Source: Dyadobacter sp. 3J3
GTDB lineage: Bacteria; Bacteroidota; Bacteroidia; Cytophagales; Spirosomataceae
Assembly: GCF_009801115.1 (NCBI RefSeq)
Contig: NZ_VTOL01000017.1
Coordinates: 1 to 64,000, forward strand
DNA length: 64,000 nt
Direction: 5' to 3'
Of the stretch, positions 33,144 through 42,999 are shown piece after piece. A program made the position numbers and the translations under genes. The notes below the pieces were generated by a model that worked only from the letters and a program-made list of their open reading frames with translations, did no database searches and was not told the DNA's origin. Numbering within the stretch: the first letter of the stretch is position 1; each line of letters begins with the position of its first letter.

Positions 33144-34121
33144 CTAAGCATAAGAACGGGCCGCCAAATGGTGAAAAACACGCTCATCCAATTTGTATCG
33201 GTCATTAAGCGTCAGACTGCTCCGGGCCGTGAATAAAGCATAATTTACCGCATTATACATGAGCCAGTAGGAGGGATCGGAACTCAAAATCCGCTCTTCC
33301 AACCTAAGCCTTTCTTGCGCCTGTTTTGCAAGTTGAACCGGAATTGGTAATGTTTTTAGCAATCCCTCATCTGCTTTTTTTATAGCCGTATTATGGAAAT
33401 GTTCATAAATATCGGCGGTTAACGTTGGTTTTAGCTTTATATGATAGGCGAGCATCGCACGTAATCGCTCCTGGAAAATGTCAATTGTAAGCTTTCCATG
33501 ATGAATTTTCCGAATTTCTGAGCCCGGCTGTGCTGAAAGATTTTTACCTTTCGGAATATTTGCTGTCCGCGCTTTTTCTTTTCCCGCCGACCATTGTTTC
33601 AGCCATTGCTGATACGCTGAGACCTTCAAAAACGGATCAGCCCAGCCAACCAATCCATTCTGGCAAACTGTCCGAAACATACTGCTGCCCGGCAAAGTGT
33701 TGTGATCCGCTACGGAAGTCAGTGTTTGTCCTTGCACACTGAATGGTGTTTTTCCATTATAACTATTCGTCAAAATCAGGCTTTTATGAAGCTTTTCTCC
33801 ACCAATCGATAATTCCTCGGGCAAAATAATGCTGATACTAAATTCCCCTGTGGTCGTGTGTTTGATTTGAAGCGTATAATCATCAAGCAATTCGTTAACT
33901 ACATCACGGATCGCTGCGTTTGGAATAATGGAATAGTCAGCACTCTGTATTCCGAAAATAGTTTTACGTCCGCGATCAGGTTGTCCAACAATAAGTTGCT
34001 GACGATCCGTGGCCATAATATCATATTCTGGCAAAAGATCCGCCAGCCACACCGGATTTACAGGATAACAAATGTCATCCCATGAGCTCGCTAATTGTGG
34101 TTGTGCACTGATATAAGTCAT
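33144..34121 (-). CDS. DUF932 domain protein (phage/plasmid-like)
   Basis: This 325-residue protein resembles the DUF932 family found mostly in phages, plasmids and integrative elements. Typical segments are YSIIPNAAIRDVVNELLDDY, SIGGEKLHKSLILTNSYNGK, SMFRTVCQNGLVGWADPFLK and a helical C-terminal half with KLTIDIFQERLRAMLAYHIK. Function is unknown; plasmid-associated members are sometimes linked to replication or recombination. Its presence with small unknown genes is the main hint of past mobile DNA here. A palindrome lies about 20-40 bp upstream. Confidence 0.75.
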   Translation of the reverse strand: MTYISAQPQLASSWDDICYPVNPVWLADLLPEYDIMATDRQQLIVGQPDRGRKTIFGIQSADYSIIPNAAIRDVVNELLDDYTLQIKHTTTGEFSISIILPEELSIGGEKLHKSLILTNSYNGKTPFSVQGQTLTSVADHNTLPGSSMFRTVCQNGLVGWADPFLKVSAYQQWLKQWSAGKEKARTANIPKGKNLSAQPGSEIRKIHHGKLTIDIFQERLRAMLAYHIKLKPTLTADIYEHFHNTAIKKADEGLLKTLPIPVQLAKQAQERLRLEERILSSDPSYWLMYNAVNYALFTARSSLTLNDRYKLDERVFHHLAARSYA

Positions 34122-34139
34122 TAATTTTACTTTTTTATT

Positions 34140-34160
34140 TTTACAGTTGTAAATTTACAG
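34140..34160. promoter_or_regulatory. TGTAAATTTACA palindrome upstream of DUF932
   Basis: TGTAAATTTACA (34148-34159) is a perfect 12-bp palindrome. The heptamer TTTACAG occurs twice, at 34140-34146 and 34154-34160. The site lies 19-39 bp upstream of the DUF932 start (34121), in promoter position. A dimeric repressor is likely; none is adjacent. Confidence 0.5.
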
Positions 34161-34340
34161 CCGTCTTTTTTATAAACAAAATATTATGCTAACAATTATT
34201 TTGTTTATGATTTTTTTGAAACTCAAAACTATTTGATAGCTTATGTTATTTAAAGTTTTAAATTGGACTGGGACGTTTATTGAAAATTGATCGCAGTCAA
34301 CAAACCTCAACACGAATAACATTCCCTGTTTTTCAAATGC

Positions 34341-34838
34341 TCAATTTATATATATCGGAAATTCCCTTATTATAATCCACTTTCCGCCATCCGCTTGTTC
34401 GATTAAACTTATGGTATTAAAACCTACTATAGACGGTAATTTGTATTTCGTTATTTGATCAAAAATCAAATCGCTGCATGTCGAATTTCTTGGGTGCATT
34501 AACGTGATGTGCGGGAGATAATCTTTGTTGAATACCTTGGTACCTTTTAATATTTCTTTCCTTAGATTGTAAAAATCATCGTTTCCAATTTTGGCAGGAA
34601 GTAGCACTCCTTTTCCCTTTTCAAATCTTTCCACAGGTTGAAATATAATCTGCAAAGATTTGATACAGGAAATTGATTTGATATTTGTAATGATCTTATC
34701 CAACTCTTCAATCTCAGTTTCCCGGCACAACGTAACATGAGCGGCTATGAGCTCAAATTGTACGGGATTGAATTTTGCTCGTATTTCTTCAATTTCCTTG
34801 TTTTGATCAGATAAAAAAAGGGTAAGTTGGCGTCTCAT
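34341..34838 (-). CDS. 2'-5' RNA ligase / cyclic phosphodiesterase family protein
   Basis: This 165-residue protein has the two HxT motifs of the LigT/2H phosphoesterase superfamily: H34-V-T (IAAHVTLC) and HIT in LPHITLMHP. These His residues act on 2',3'-cyclic phosphate or 2'-5' RNA bonds. Length and spacing are normal. The gene is alone and its cellular RNA target is unknown. Confidence 0.85.
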   Translation of the reverse strand: MRRQLTLFLSDQNKEIEEIRAKFNPVQFELIAAHVTLCRETEIEELDKIITNIKSISCIKSLQIIFQPVERFEKGKGVLLPAKIGNDDFYNLRKEILKGTKVFNKDYLPHITLMHPRNSTCSDLIFDQITKYKLPSIVGFNTISLIEQADGGKWIIIREFPIYIN

Positions 34839-34884
34839 ATTTTATCTGATGAATAGAAAGGAGGAAACTTAACTTCTGCAATAA

Positions 34885-36039
34885 TCAAAGAATTTTCTTA
34901 ACTCCGGGAATCTGAACGATCAGGTGACCCAGCAGAAAACTTAGTAAAACACCGGATGGTGCAACAATTAAAAGTTTTACAGCCGGATCTACCGGCCAGG
35001 TTCTTAGTAAAAGTGACAAACAGATAAGAACGAACGGATGGAAAATATAAACTGCGAAAGCACAACGTGATAACTTTGCGAAAAATACAGATGGTTTGTT
35101 CCAATTATTTTTACCTATGTAAATTAGAAAAGTTATGATACTAAATCCGGTAAGTTGTTCCCAAACAGCATACAATAAAGATTGAAAATGCGCGCCGCCG
35201 CTGTACCATTCGATAGGAGTGTTAAATATAACCCTGACGGCATAAATTATTGGAAACCCAAAAAGGATCAGGCAGAGCACGATAATGCCGGATTTTTTAT
35301 AGCGGGAATTAATCTGGTCCAGCCAGTTGCTGTTAAAACAAACAATTCCCCAACAGAACAGAGCAATGTATTGTGGGAAATGCCCAAGCTGAAATCCGAA
35401 AGGATCTAAAACCCAGCCCACAGGAAATACGATTCTTACCAGAAAACTTACGAAACCCAGACCGCCTGCAAAAAGTAAAATACTGCTAACTGACGGTGCT
35501 TTCCGGATAATTGGCTTTGACTTGTTTGCCTCCATTGATAAGATATATAGGAAGGTGAATAACAAAAGTGCGACAACAAACCACATCACGCCAAAACTGA
35601 TCCAGTTGTCATAACCACTCAAAAACTGTATGAATGTGATATGATGCGCTCCGGCGTAATAATAAACCAGATAATTCATCACCGGGGAAAGGATAAACGA
35701 GTAAAAAAGTAATGGTATGCCAAGTCTTTTAAGTCTGTCTTTTATAAAAACTGCTGTACCTTTTTTAATAAGTGAAGCCGGAATAAAAAGTGCGGAAAGA
35801 AAAAAGAAAAATCCCATAAAAAATGCCTGATTGGTTGCTACAAGCATCGTAACTGGAATTTTTACAGCAGCGATTTGGGTCTTTTCGGAATAATACCAGG
35901 AGCCCGGACCGGCGTAAGTCACACACGCATGGTGTAAAACGACCAGTCCGGTGAGCAATACTTTAAGGTGGTCAATATAAAGGATTTTGCTTCCGGATGG
36001 ATTCACCGGCGCAGTTGGATTTGATTCTACAAATGACAT
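34885..36039 (-). CDS. Acyltransferase family membrane protein (OafA/OPGC-like)
   Basis: This 384-residue protein has about ten membrane helices. The start LYIDHLKVLLTGLVVLHHAC carries the His and Arg/Lys-type pattern of acyltransferase-3 enzymes. FPVGWVLDPFGFQLGHFPQY and FLLGHLIVQIPGVKKIL near the end fit the OPGC-like subgroup. These proteins move acetyl or succinyl groups onto exported glycans. No glycan gene is adjacent, so the acceptor is open. Confidence 0.83.
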   Translation of the reverse strand: MSFVESNPTAPVNPSGSKILYIDHLKVLLTGLVVLHHACVTYAGPGSWYYSEKTQIAAVKIPVTMLVATNQAFFMGFFFFLSALFIPASLIKKGTAVFIKDRLKRLGIPLLFYSFILSPVMNYLVYYYAGAHHITFIQFLSGYDNWISFGVMWFVVALLLFTFLYILSMEANKSKPIIRKAPSVSSILLFAGGLGFVSFLVRIVFPVGWVLDPFGFQLGHFPQYIALFCWGIVCFNSNWLDQINSRYKKSGIIVLCLILFGFPIIYAVRVIFNTPIEWYSGGAHFQSLLYAVWEQLTGFSIITFLIYIGKNNWNKPSVFFAKLSRCAFAVYIFHPFVLICLSLLLRTWPVDPAVKLLIVAPSGVLLSFLLGHLIVQIPGVKKIL

Positions 36040-36203
36040 TTTTAGAAGGTTTTTTCATAAAAATAGAAATTTTCTTAAGAAAGACTTTCGATTTAATACA
36101 AACGGTAAATGCACACTAATTCTTCGCCATTTATTGTGACGAAAGTGTGAAAGACCTGAATGATTTAGGATTCATCACTATCAGGCCATCGTCAATTCGA
36201 AAA

Positions 36204-37463
36204 TCAAGAATTTTCCACCAAAACCTCAAAATTAATCCGCTTTGTAGCATCAATTTTAAGCCAAAGTAATGCGCCAATGACTAAAAGAATGGCAAGAAGC
36301 ACAACCGGGGCGTGGTAATTGTTGCCAAAAGCAGTCACTAGATATCCGAAGCCAATGGTATTTAAAGTGCTTCCAAAAAGTCCGGCTGTATTCATTGCAC
36401 CGGTGATGGTTCCCGCATTTTTGCCTCCAATATCCATGGCCGTTGACCAGGATGCCGGAATTGTAAAATCCATTAGCCCAAGTCCTGCGGATAAAAGGAT
36501 GGTTGCGACAGTATTGTCATTGACAAAAACGGATATCATCATCAATATTCCGGAAAGTCCCAATCCAGTTAGTGCCACAGCCGCGCGGCCCCATCTCGGA
36601 CCAATCTTTTTGACCAGAAAATCACAAACAAAACCACCGGAAAGACAACCAATTGCGCCTAAAACAAATGAGAAGGACGTTATAAAAGACATTTGCTGAT
36701 CGTCGAGTCCGCGGCCTTTTTGCAGATAAGTCGGCAGCCAGGCCTGAAAGAAAAACGCTCCGGAAGCATAGCAAAAGTACATGGCCATCAGAAGCTGTAA
36801 ATTGGTATTTTTAAAAATCGCCCACGAAAATTTATGATTTCCCTGCGGCAGATTTCGCTTGCTGAGAATGTTAGTCAATTCCTGTTCACTGATGCCTTTC
36901 ATTTCAGAAGGCTCTTCTTTGAACCAGAATTTCCAGAAAATAACCCACAACAAACCCAGAATCCCAAGGAAGAAAAAACTACCGCGCCATCCGAAATGAT
37001 TTTGAATAGGTATAACCAAAAAAGGAGTCAACGCGCCGCCAACACGGCTGGCCGACCATATCCAGGCTTGTCCGCGTGCTCTTTCAATAGCTGGAAACCA
37101 TTTGGAAAGTACAATAGAAGAATTAGGATACGCACCGGCTTCTCCAATTCCAAAAAGAAAACGTGTTATCACCAACATCCCGAAACCTGTGGCAAAGCCG
37201 GTTAGTACAGTAAAAGCCGACCACCATAATACGACCCGTATCAGTACTTTTTTGGCACCAAGGCGGTCGCCCATTAAACCGGTTGGAATTTCAAATCCGC
37301 CATAAGCCAATGCGAAAATACCCAGAATCCAGCCTAGTTGCTCTTTACTAAGTCCCAGATCTGTCATGATTTTGGGACTGGCGACACTAATTGCAATTCG
37401 ATCCAGAAAAGTAATGACAGAAAGAAGTGAAAGCGCAAAGAGAACCTGGTAACGTTTTTTCAT
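36204..37463 (-). CDS. MFS transporter, anion:cation symporter (sugar-acid) type
   Basis: This 419-residue protein has 12 helices. Motif A reads GLMGDRLGAKKVLI. The first helix (FALSLLSVITFLDRIAISVA) and FLFGIGEAGAYPNSSIVLSK with KWFPAIERARGQAWI match the ACS family, which imports hexuronates, glucarate or phthalates. No catabolic gene is adjacent, so the substrate is unknown. Confidence 0.87.
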   Translation of the reverse strand: MKKRYQVLFALSLLSVITFLDRIAISVASPKIMTDLGLSKEQLGWILGIFALAYGGFEIPTGLMGDRLGAKKVLIRVVLWWSAFTVLTGFATGFGMLVITRFLFGIGEAGAYPNSSIVLSKWFPAIERARGQAWIWSASRVGGALTPFLVIPIQNHFGWRGSFFFLGILGLLWVIFWKFWFKEEPSEMKGISEQELTNILSKRNLPQGNHKFSWAIFKNTNLQLLMAMYFCYASGAFFFQAWLPTYLQKGRGLDDQQMSFITSFSFVLGAIGCLSGGFVCDFLVKKIGPRWGRAAVALTGLGLSGILMMISVFVNDNTVATILLSAGLGLMDFTIPASWSTAMDIGGKNAGTITGAMNTAGLFGSTLNTIGFGYLVTAFGNNYHAPVVLLAILLVIGALLWLKIDATKRINFEVLVENS

Positions 37464-37616
37464 GAATTTACAGGAAGGAGAAATTTAATTTAACAAGACG
37501 AAATTTGAGCTATACGCAGCAATTAATTTTTACTATCAAAAGTACAACCTCACGACTTTTACTTGCTATGGTTCCAGATTTAAATAGATTAAACATCAAA
37601 TAATGTTATACCTGTT

Positions 37617-37994
37617 TTGATATTAATGATCATCATAATTTTTCTACTTTTGATAAGTGAAAAATCAACAGGAAAGTATCCAGGATTTGGGGCAGGAGAG
37701 AGCAAAAATTACCTGAATCTTTTTATGAAACTGGTGATCAGGTTTTTTCTGAAAGATCAGTATCAAGATAAAACGTTGATGGAAAAACTGCTGGCGAAAA
37801 GTAGTTTAAAATGGGAAATTATCCGGCCAGGTATGCTGACCAACGGAAAACGGACAGGAAAATATCAGGTTAAAACCAAACTTGATGCGGATATCAAAAT
37901 TGGAAAAATATCAAGAGAAGATGTGGCAGATTTTTTGCTAAAACAAGCTAAGAATCCAGACTTGCTTTTTAAATATCCCACCTTAGCGAATTAG
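37617..37994 (+). pseudogene. C-terminal remnant of an NAD(P)-binding SDR-like gene
   Basis: The 125-residue frame lacks any Rossmann nucleotide-binding half. Its body reads GAGESKNYLNLFMKLVIRFF, SSLKWEIIRPGMLTNGKRTG, KISREDVADFLLKQA, which is the C-terminal half of atypical SDR or NAD(P)H-binding oxidoreductases. The first 15 residues (MILMIIIIFLLLISE) look like junk translation of flanking DNA. The missing N-terminal half is not found upstream to 37464. This is a 5'-truncated remnant, probably left by a deletion. Confidence 0.75.
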
Positions 37995-38183
37995 GATATA
38001 AAAGAGTTGGAAAAAGAAAAATATTCTTCAAAATTTTTCGTCAGCTTGGCACTGATGGCTAGGGTATCGTAGTTTGTCGGCTATTGCGATTTGGTTTTAT
38101 TTTAACTTTATCAATGTATCTTGTTGAGACATTATTATTTTCAAATATTTTACTAAAACGACGACCACTAACTCCTGTTAAAA

Positions 38184-38966
38184 ATGATGAACAGACGAAA
38201 ATTTGTGCAGCTGGGTGCTGTAACTGCTTTAACGGCAAATAGTGCGTTAGCCCAACCCAATAATGAATTGAAAGAGTTGAAAAAGAAAATTTTTATTACA
38301 GGAGGATCGATGGATAGAAAGTTCATCATGTACATTGCCGGACTGACGGGAAAAGAAAATCCAAAGATCTGTTTTTTGCCAACCGCGACCGGCGATTCTC
38401 TGGTCACCATTACACGTTGGTACGAATCCTGTGCAGATTTACCGATCCGTCCTTATGTCCAGCATTTATTTATTTCGTCTTATACTCAGAAAGAGTCGTT
38501 TGAAACGGTGCTTTTAGGAATGGATGCAATTGTTGTCGGCGGAGGAAATACGCTGAATATGATGGTAATCTGGCAAGCTCAAAAAATTGATGAAGTATTA
38601 AAAAAGGCCTGGGAAAAGGGTATTGTTCTCGGCGGTGGAAGTGCCGGTTCTCTTTGCTGGTTTGAACATGGAACAACAGATTCCCGTCCAACGGAATTGA
38701 CAAAAGTGGAGGGATTAGGATTTATAAAGACCAGTCACTGTCCGCATTATCATGCCGAAGCTCCGCGGAAGCCACTTTACTGGGCCAAAATTAAAAGTGG
38801 AGAATACAAAGCCGGATATGCTGTTGATGACAAAGCCGGTATTTATTTTGAAGATAATCAGGTGAAAAAGGTAGTAGCGCTTGATCAGCAAAGCAACGCT
38901 TATTTTGTATCTCTTGAAAAAGGAGAGATCAAGGAAGAGTTGCTGCCGAAGGAAATTTTAAAATAA
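38184..38966 (+). CDS. Peptidase S51 (dipeptidase E / cyanophycinase-like)
   Basis: This 260-residue protein starts with a Tat-like leader (MMNRRKFVQLGAVTALTANS, cut near ALAQ), so it may be folded before export. The S51 domain contains the nucleophile Ser in VLGGGSAGSLCWF, the GGGNTLNMM loop and HCPHYHAEA. S51 enzymes cut alpha-aspartyl dipeptides or beta-Asp-Arg bonds of cyanophycin; which applies here is not clear. It is transcribed toward the TonB receptor with a hairpin between. Confidence 0.87.
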   Translation: MMNRRKFVQLGAVTALTANSALAQPNNELKELKKKIFITGGSMDRKFIMYIAGLTGKENPKICFLPTATGDSLVTITRWYESCADLPIRPYVQHLFISSYTQKESFETVLLGMDAIVVGGGNTLNMMVIWQAQKIDEVLKKAWEKGIVLGGGSAGSLCWFEHGTTDSRPTELTKVEGLGFIKTSHCPHYHAEAPRKPLYWAKIKSGEYKAGYAVDDKAGIYFEDNQVKKVVALDQQSNAYFVSLEKGEIKEELLPKEILK

Positions 38967-39020
38967 TCGTATCAACTTTTAACTTAAAAGGTCTAATACT
39001 GAAACCGAAATCTCATAAAA

Positions 39021-39050
39021 AAACCGCAAGGCTTAAAAGCCCTGCGGTTT
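39021..39050. terminator. Bidirectional terminator
   Basis: AAACCGCAAGGC (39021-39032) pairs with GCCCTGCGGTTT (39039-39050) with one mismatch around a 6-nt loop. A-rich DNA on one side and T-rich on the other give T-runs on both strands. It lies between the S51 peptidase and the end of the Oar-like receptor gene. Confidence 0.8.
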
Positions 39051-39068
39051 TTCTTTTTGTGTCAATTG

Positions 39069-42000
39069 TTAGAAAGAATATCTCGCACCAATCTGCATCT
39101 GGCAACGTGATCCTAGCGGATCAATCGAGTAAGGTGCACCTGGTTTTGTCCATGTAAATGTTGGATCACCCGTTGTTGGGTTTGTCGCGCGTGTCAATCC
39201 AATGGAAGCGGTTGAGTTAAATGTATTTGGAGAGAAATAAGAATAACCTAATTTTTTGTCAACCAGATTCAGGAAATTAAGAATGTCATAAGTAACCTGA
39301 ATTGACTTAGGACCTTTGATCTTAAATTCATGCATGAAACGTAAATCCATTGTATTGTTCCAAGGCGTACGTCCACCGTTTCTTTCTGTAAAGTTTCCTT
39401 TCTGGTCTTTCAGGTATGATTTTGAATCAACAAATGCCATGAAATCAGCAGCTTGTGTTCCTGTTGGCAATAGTTTTTGCGCTTCTGCCAAATCTTTTGG
39501 AATGTAAGCCAAGCTGTTTGCCTGACCTGTTCCGTCAACCGTTGTATTGACAAAACCCCATGAGAAAGGCGTACCTGACTGGAAAGAATAGAATAAACTT
39601 ACCGTAGTTGCGTTTTTCGGGTTCCACATTTTGCGGTAGTTCACTGTTCCAACAATGCGGCTGCGAACGTCAAAGTTTGAGTAAGCAAGCTTTGGATTGT
39701 TAGGATTCAATGACTGATTCAGCTGCCAGTTGGATTCCATCGAGTTTCTGATACCGTTTGTGATATCATATGATTTTCCGTACGTATAGGCTGCCGAGAA
39801 ACCAAAACCTGTTGAGAAATTCTTCTGAATTTGTCCTGTCAAACTGTAACGATACCCTTGTTTTGTGTTTGAAAGCATGTATGCATTTGCAAAGTTATTA
39901 TCGATACGCTGCGCTCCGGCTGATCCGTTTGCTGCAACATAAATCGGCTGCTGATGATCTGTATCGTAGCTGTAATAACGTACCGCATCTTTTGTGTTAA
40001 CCTGCTGAAATTTAAGGTCCTGGATTACTTTTGTGTACAAAGCTTCCACAGTGAACTTGTAGCCGTCAAGCGTATAATCAACCGCCAGGTTACTTCTAAA
40101 CATTTGCGGCATTTTGAAATTATTGTCGATTAAGTCAACTTGCGTACGTTTTACGCCTCCGTTTGCCGGGTTGTTGTTGATCAGCACACCACCATTTGGT
40201 ACCAATGGGTCACCCACAAGTTTGGTTGCTGCCGTTGCATTGTTGTTAAAATCATAAGCGCCATAACCAACACCGTTGTTATAGAATGCATACCCCAACC
40301 AGGCAAAAGGAATACGACCTGTAAACAGACCCGTTCCACCACGAAGAATAATGCTCTTATCTCCTTTGATATCAAATTTGAACCCCAAACGAGGAGAAAC
40401 TTGTACGTTGTTCAGATATTTGTTATTTATCTCTTTCAAAGGCGTGTAAGAATACGTTCCGCCGTAGCCAGGATCCGTAGCCGCTCCTGTTACCAAAGGA
40501 CTCAAAGTTGGTTTTGTAGGCAATCCTGAATAATCCAGACGAATGCCCGGAGTGATCTTAAAGTTGTCTGTAAGCTGGATATCATCCTGAATATAAGCGC
40601 TCAACAAGTTAACTTTGAATTGTGCGTAAGGATTATCAAACTGATTATCAAGGTTGTTGCTTGGATCAGCGAATGGATAAGATCCTCTCACACGGTTTGG
40701 CAGTGACTGATTGTTTGGCGTACCAATTCCTAAAAACTGATTCAAATTACTATATGAAATACGGCCATTCGGAGAGTTTACAAATCCGTAGTTGATGTTG
40801 TAAAACTCGTTGTGCGTACCGACTGTGAATGTGTTTTTACCTACATAAAAGGTAAAGTTATCAGTCAGTTCAAACGTTTTTTGTTTAAGATTGAAAACCG
40901 ATGCCTCGCGGTCATTACCCAGGAAAATAGTTCCGCCGTTATATCCGATTTCAACCTGAGGGAATGTTCTTACGTTGGAAAGCGTGTTGCGATAATCATG
41001 AATCGATGAATATCCTACGATCAAACTATTGGAAGAATGTCCGCCAAACTGGCTTTTTAATTCAGCAACTGTACTTGTTTGGTTGTTGTGTTGTTTGTAA
41101 TCAATACTTCCAAAGCGAAAGTTTTGTGAATCACGTTCCAGGTTGGTAGCTTCTGAAAATACAGTATTGTTACGGATCGACAACTGATGTTTGCTGTTGA
41201 TGTTCCAGTCGATACGGTTGAAGAATTTAGTACTTTTCGAGTTGATAGAATAATTACCAAAAGAACCAGCATCAAGACCATAATTCGTTTTTACATAATC
41301 ACTGATCTGTTGTGCAACCGCAACATCTTTAATCAAAGAAGAAGCAGTGCCGGCCTGAAACTGAACAGGATCCTGGCGGTTTGTGATTTCTTCATTTGTA
41401 AAGAAGAAAAGCTTATCCTTTATCAAAGGAAGACCTACGCGCGCTCCTGTTTGGTATTCGTGGAAAGTACTTGGCAATTTTTCTTTTGCATCAGAAGCTC
41501 CGTTCCATTTGGTAACAAGCGATGAATTTCGTCCAAATCCGTATACCGATCCAGTTACTTCATTTGTTCCGCTGCGTGTCACGGCGTTTACCGAACCTCC
41601 TAAAAAGTTACCAAGTCTTACATCAAAAGGAGCAACGGCGATCTGAATATCCTGAATCGCATCAAGACTGATCGGGTTGGTACGTGTACTTGATCCCGGT
41701 TGTCCGGTCGAACCTGTTGAACCACCCAAAGAAGGGCTGAAACCAATCGCATCATTATTTACCGCGCCGTCCACTGTAACGTTATTATAACGAAAATTGG
41801 TACCAGCAAAAGAGTTGTTATTGTTCACCTGAGGAGAAGTTCTCGTCATATCGGTCATGCTGCGGGAAATTGTAGGCAAGCGGCGAATTTGATCCGCATT
41901 TATGCCGGATCCCGCACCTTCGCGCTCTCCGCCACGTGAACCTGTCACCGTTACTTCGGTCAATGTCTGGCCTGCATCTTTCAAAACCACATTTAAATTT

Positions 42001-42302
42001 GTCGTTTCACCAAGTTGCAAAACGATGTCAGTTAAAGTTTCAGTTTGAAATCCGACATAAGTAATCATGATCTGGTAAGGACCGCCAGCATTCATGCTGT
42101 TGATGCGGAAACGTCCGTCAACATCTGTAACGGTTGCATATTTAGTTCCGGTTGGCACATAAGTGGCCTGAACCGTTGCTCCAATTAAACTTTCTTTTTT
42201 AGAGTCATTAACAAGGCCGCTTATTCCACTGGTTGTGATCTGGGCCTGAGAGATCGTTGCAAATAATAATAAAAATAGCAGGGTAGAAACTGAAAGCTTC
42301 AT
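39069..42302 (-). CDS. Oar-like TonB-dependent receptor
   Basis: A frame opens at 42341, but the ATG at 42302 (MKLSVSTLLFLLLFATISQA) gives the signal peptide and 1077 residues. An N-terminal carboxypeptidase regulatory-like domain (about 22-110) is followed by a plug domain that begins LTEVTVTGSRGGEREGAG and includes DQIRRLPTISRSMTDMTRTS and FDVRLGNFLGGSVNAVTRSG. The barrel ends in QIGARYSF, with a terminal Phe. Oar-like proteins export or bind large substrates; the SRGG-rich segment and Asn-rich loops fit. No SusD partner is adjacent, so it is not a Sus-type locus. Confidence 0.9.
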   Translation of the reverse strand: MKLSVSTLLFLLLFATISQAQITTSGISGLVNDSKKESLIGATVQATYVPTGTKYATVTDVDGRFRINSMNAGGPYQIMITYVGFQTETLTDIVLQLGETTNLNVVLKDAGQTLTEVTVTGSRGGEREGAGSGINADQIRRLPTISRSMTDMTRTSPQVNNNNSFAGTNFRYNNVTVDGAVNNDAIGFSPSLGGSTGSTGQPGSSTRTNPISLDAIQDIQIAVAPFDVRLGNFLGGSVNAVTRSGTNEVTGSVYGFGRNSSLVTKWNGASDAKEKLPSTFHEYQTGARVGLPLIKDKLFFFTNEEITNRQDPVQFQAGTASSLIKDVAVAQQISDYVKTNYGLDAGSFGNYSINSKSTKFFNRIDWNINSKHQLSIRNNTVFSEATNLERDSQNFRFGSIDYKQHNNQTSTVAELKSQFGGHSSNSLIVGYSSIHDYRNTLSNVRTFPQVEIGYNGGTIFLGNDREASVFNLKQKTFELTDNFTFYVGKNTFTVGTHNEFYNINYGFVNSPNGRISYSNLNQFLGIGTPNNQSLPNRVRGSYPFADPSNNLDNQFDNPYAQFKVNLLSAYIQDDIQLTDNFKITPGIRLDYSGLPTKPTLSPLVTGAATDPGYGGTYSYTPLKEINNKYLNNVQVSPRLGFKFDIKGDKSIILRGGTGLFTGRIPFAWLGYAFYNNGVGYGAYDFNNNATAATKLVGDPLVPNGGVLINNNPANGGVKRTQVDLIDNNFKMPQMFRSNLAVDYTLDGYKFTVEALYTKVIQDLKFQQVNTKDAVRYYSYDTDHQQPIYVAANGSAGAQRIDNNFANAYMLSNTKQGYRYSLTGQIQKNFSTGFGFSAAYTYGKSYDITNGIRNSMESNWQLNQSLNPNNPKLAYSNFDVRSRIVGTVNYRKMWNPKNATTVSLFYSFQSGTPFSWGFVNTTVDGTGQANSLAYIPKDLAEAQKLLPTGTQAADFMAFVDSKSYLKDQKGNFTERNGGRTPWNNTMDLRFMHEFKIKGPKSIQVTYDILNFLNLVDKKLGYSYFSPNTFNSTASIGLTRATNPTTGDPTFTWTKPGAPYSIDPLGSRCQMQIGARYSF

Positions 42303-42470
42303 GATTCGTAACTGTTTGATTGTTTTTGTTATACAATACAAAAGTCACAGAAAGAGATAGAATGTATGTTAAGGCAATGTTATGTAACGTGTTTTTAATC
42401 CTTTATTAATTTCATAATCGGTCTGTGGTATTTGTGAAACGTATTAAAAAAAGAGAACTTAAAAACGTGA

Positions 42471-42926
42471 TCATATTAGTAAATTAGCCTCCATATTTTT
42501 GAGTTGACCTGTGATTTTCTTCATTTCCTGCCTGGGCAGATTTCTCGTCAGAACTTGATAAAAGTCGTTTAATAGAGGTTTCAGCTGCTTTTCATACTCC
42601 TTTCCGGATTCGGTCAATGATATGATTTTATTTCGGCGGTCAGCTGGATGTTCGTTTCGAATGATCAGATTTCTTTTGGCCAGATTATCCAGAAGCGAAG
42701 TAAGACTTGCTTTGTTTTTTTGAACGTGGTCTGCAATTTCCTGCTGGTTAATTTCCCCTTTTCGCCAAAGCACGGCCAGCACCTGAACCATTTCGTAAGT
42801 AAGATCCAGCTTGTCTTCGCGTATACGCCGCTGGACATATTGTTTCATCGCAATCCTGATATTCAGAATTGCATCGATCATAGCCTTGGTTTCTTTTAAA
42901 GGATCTTCCGTCATTTTTAAGTACAA
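42471..42926 (-). CDS. MarR-family transcriptional regulator
   Basis: This 151-residue protein has the MarR winged helix: VLAVLWRKGEINQQEIADHV, QKNKASLTSLLDNLAKRNLI, then the wing RNEHPADRRNKIISLTESG. MarR dimers repress genes until a phenolic or oxidant binds. It lies upstream of the Oar-like receptor on the same strand and downstream of the Usp gene; targets are unknown. An ATG four codons in (42914, MTEDPL) may be the true start. Confidence 0.9.
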   Translation of the reverse strand: MYLKMTEDPLKETKAMIDAILNIRIAMKQYVQRRIREDKLDLTYEMVQVLAVLWRKGEINQQEIADHVQKNKASLTSLLDNLAKRNLIIRNEHPADRRNKIISLTESGKEYEKQLKPLLNDFYQVLTRNLPRQEMKKITGQLKNMEANLLI

Positions 42927-42999
42927 ATCTGAGTGATTATGAAGAGGTCAATAACTCAGATTCGTAATTTTTTAATTGTTCCGAAATCAGTTTCATCTT

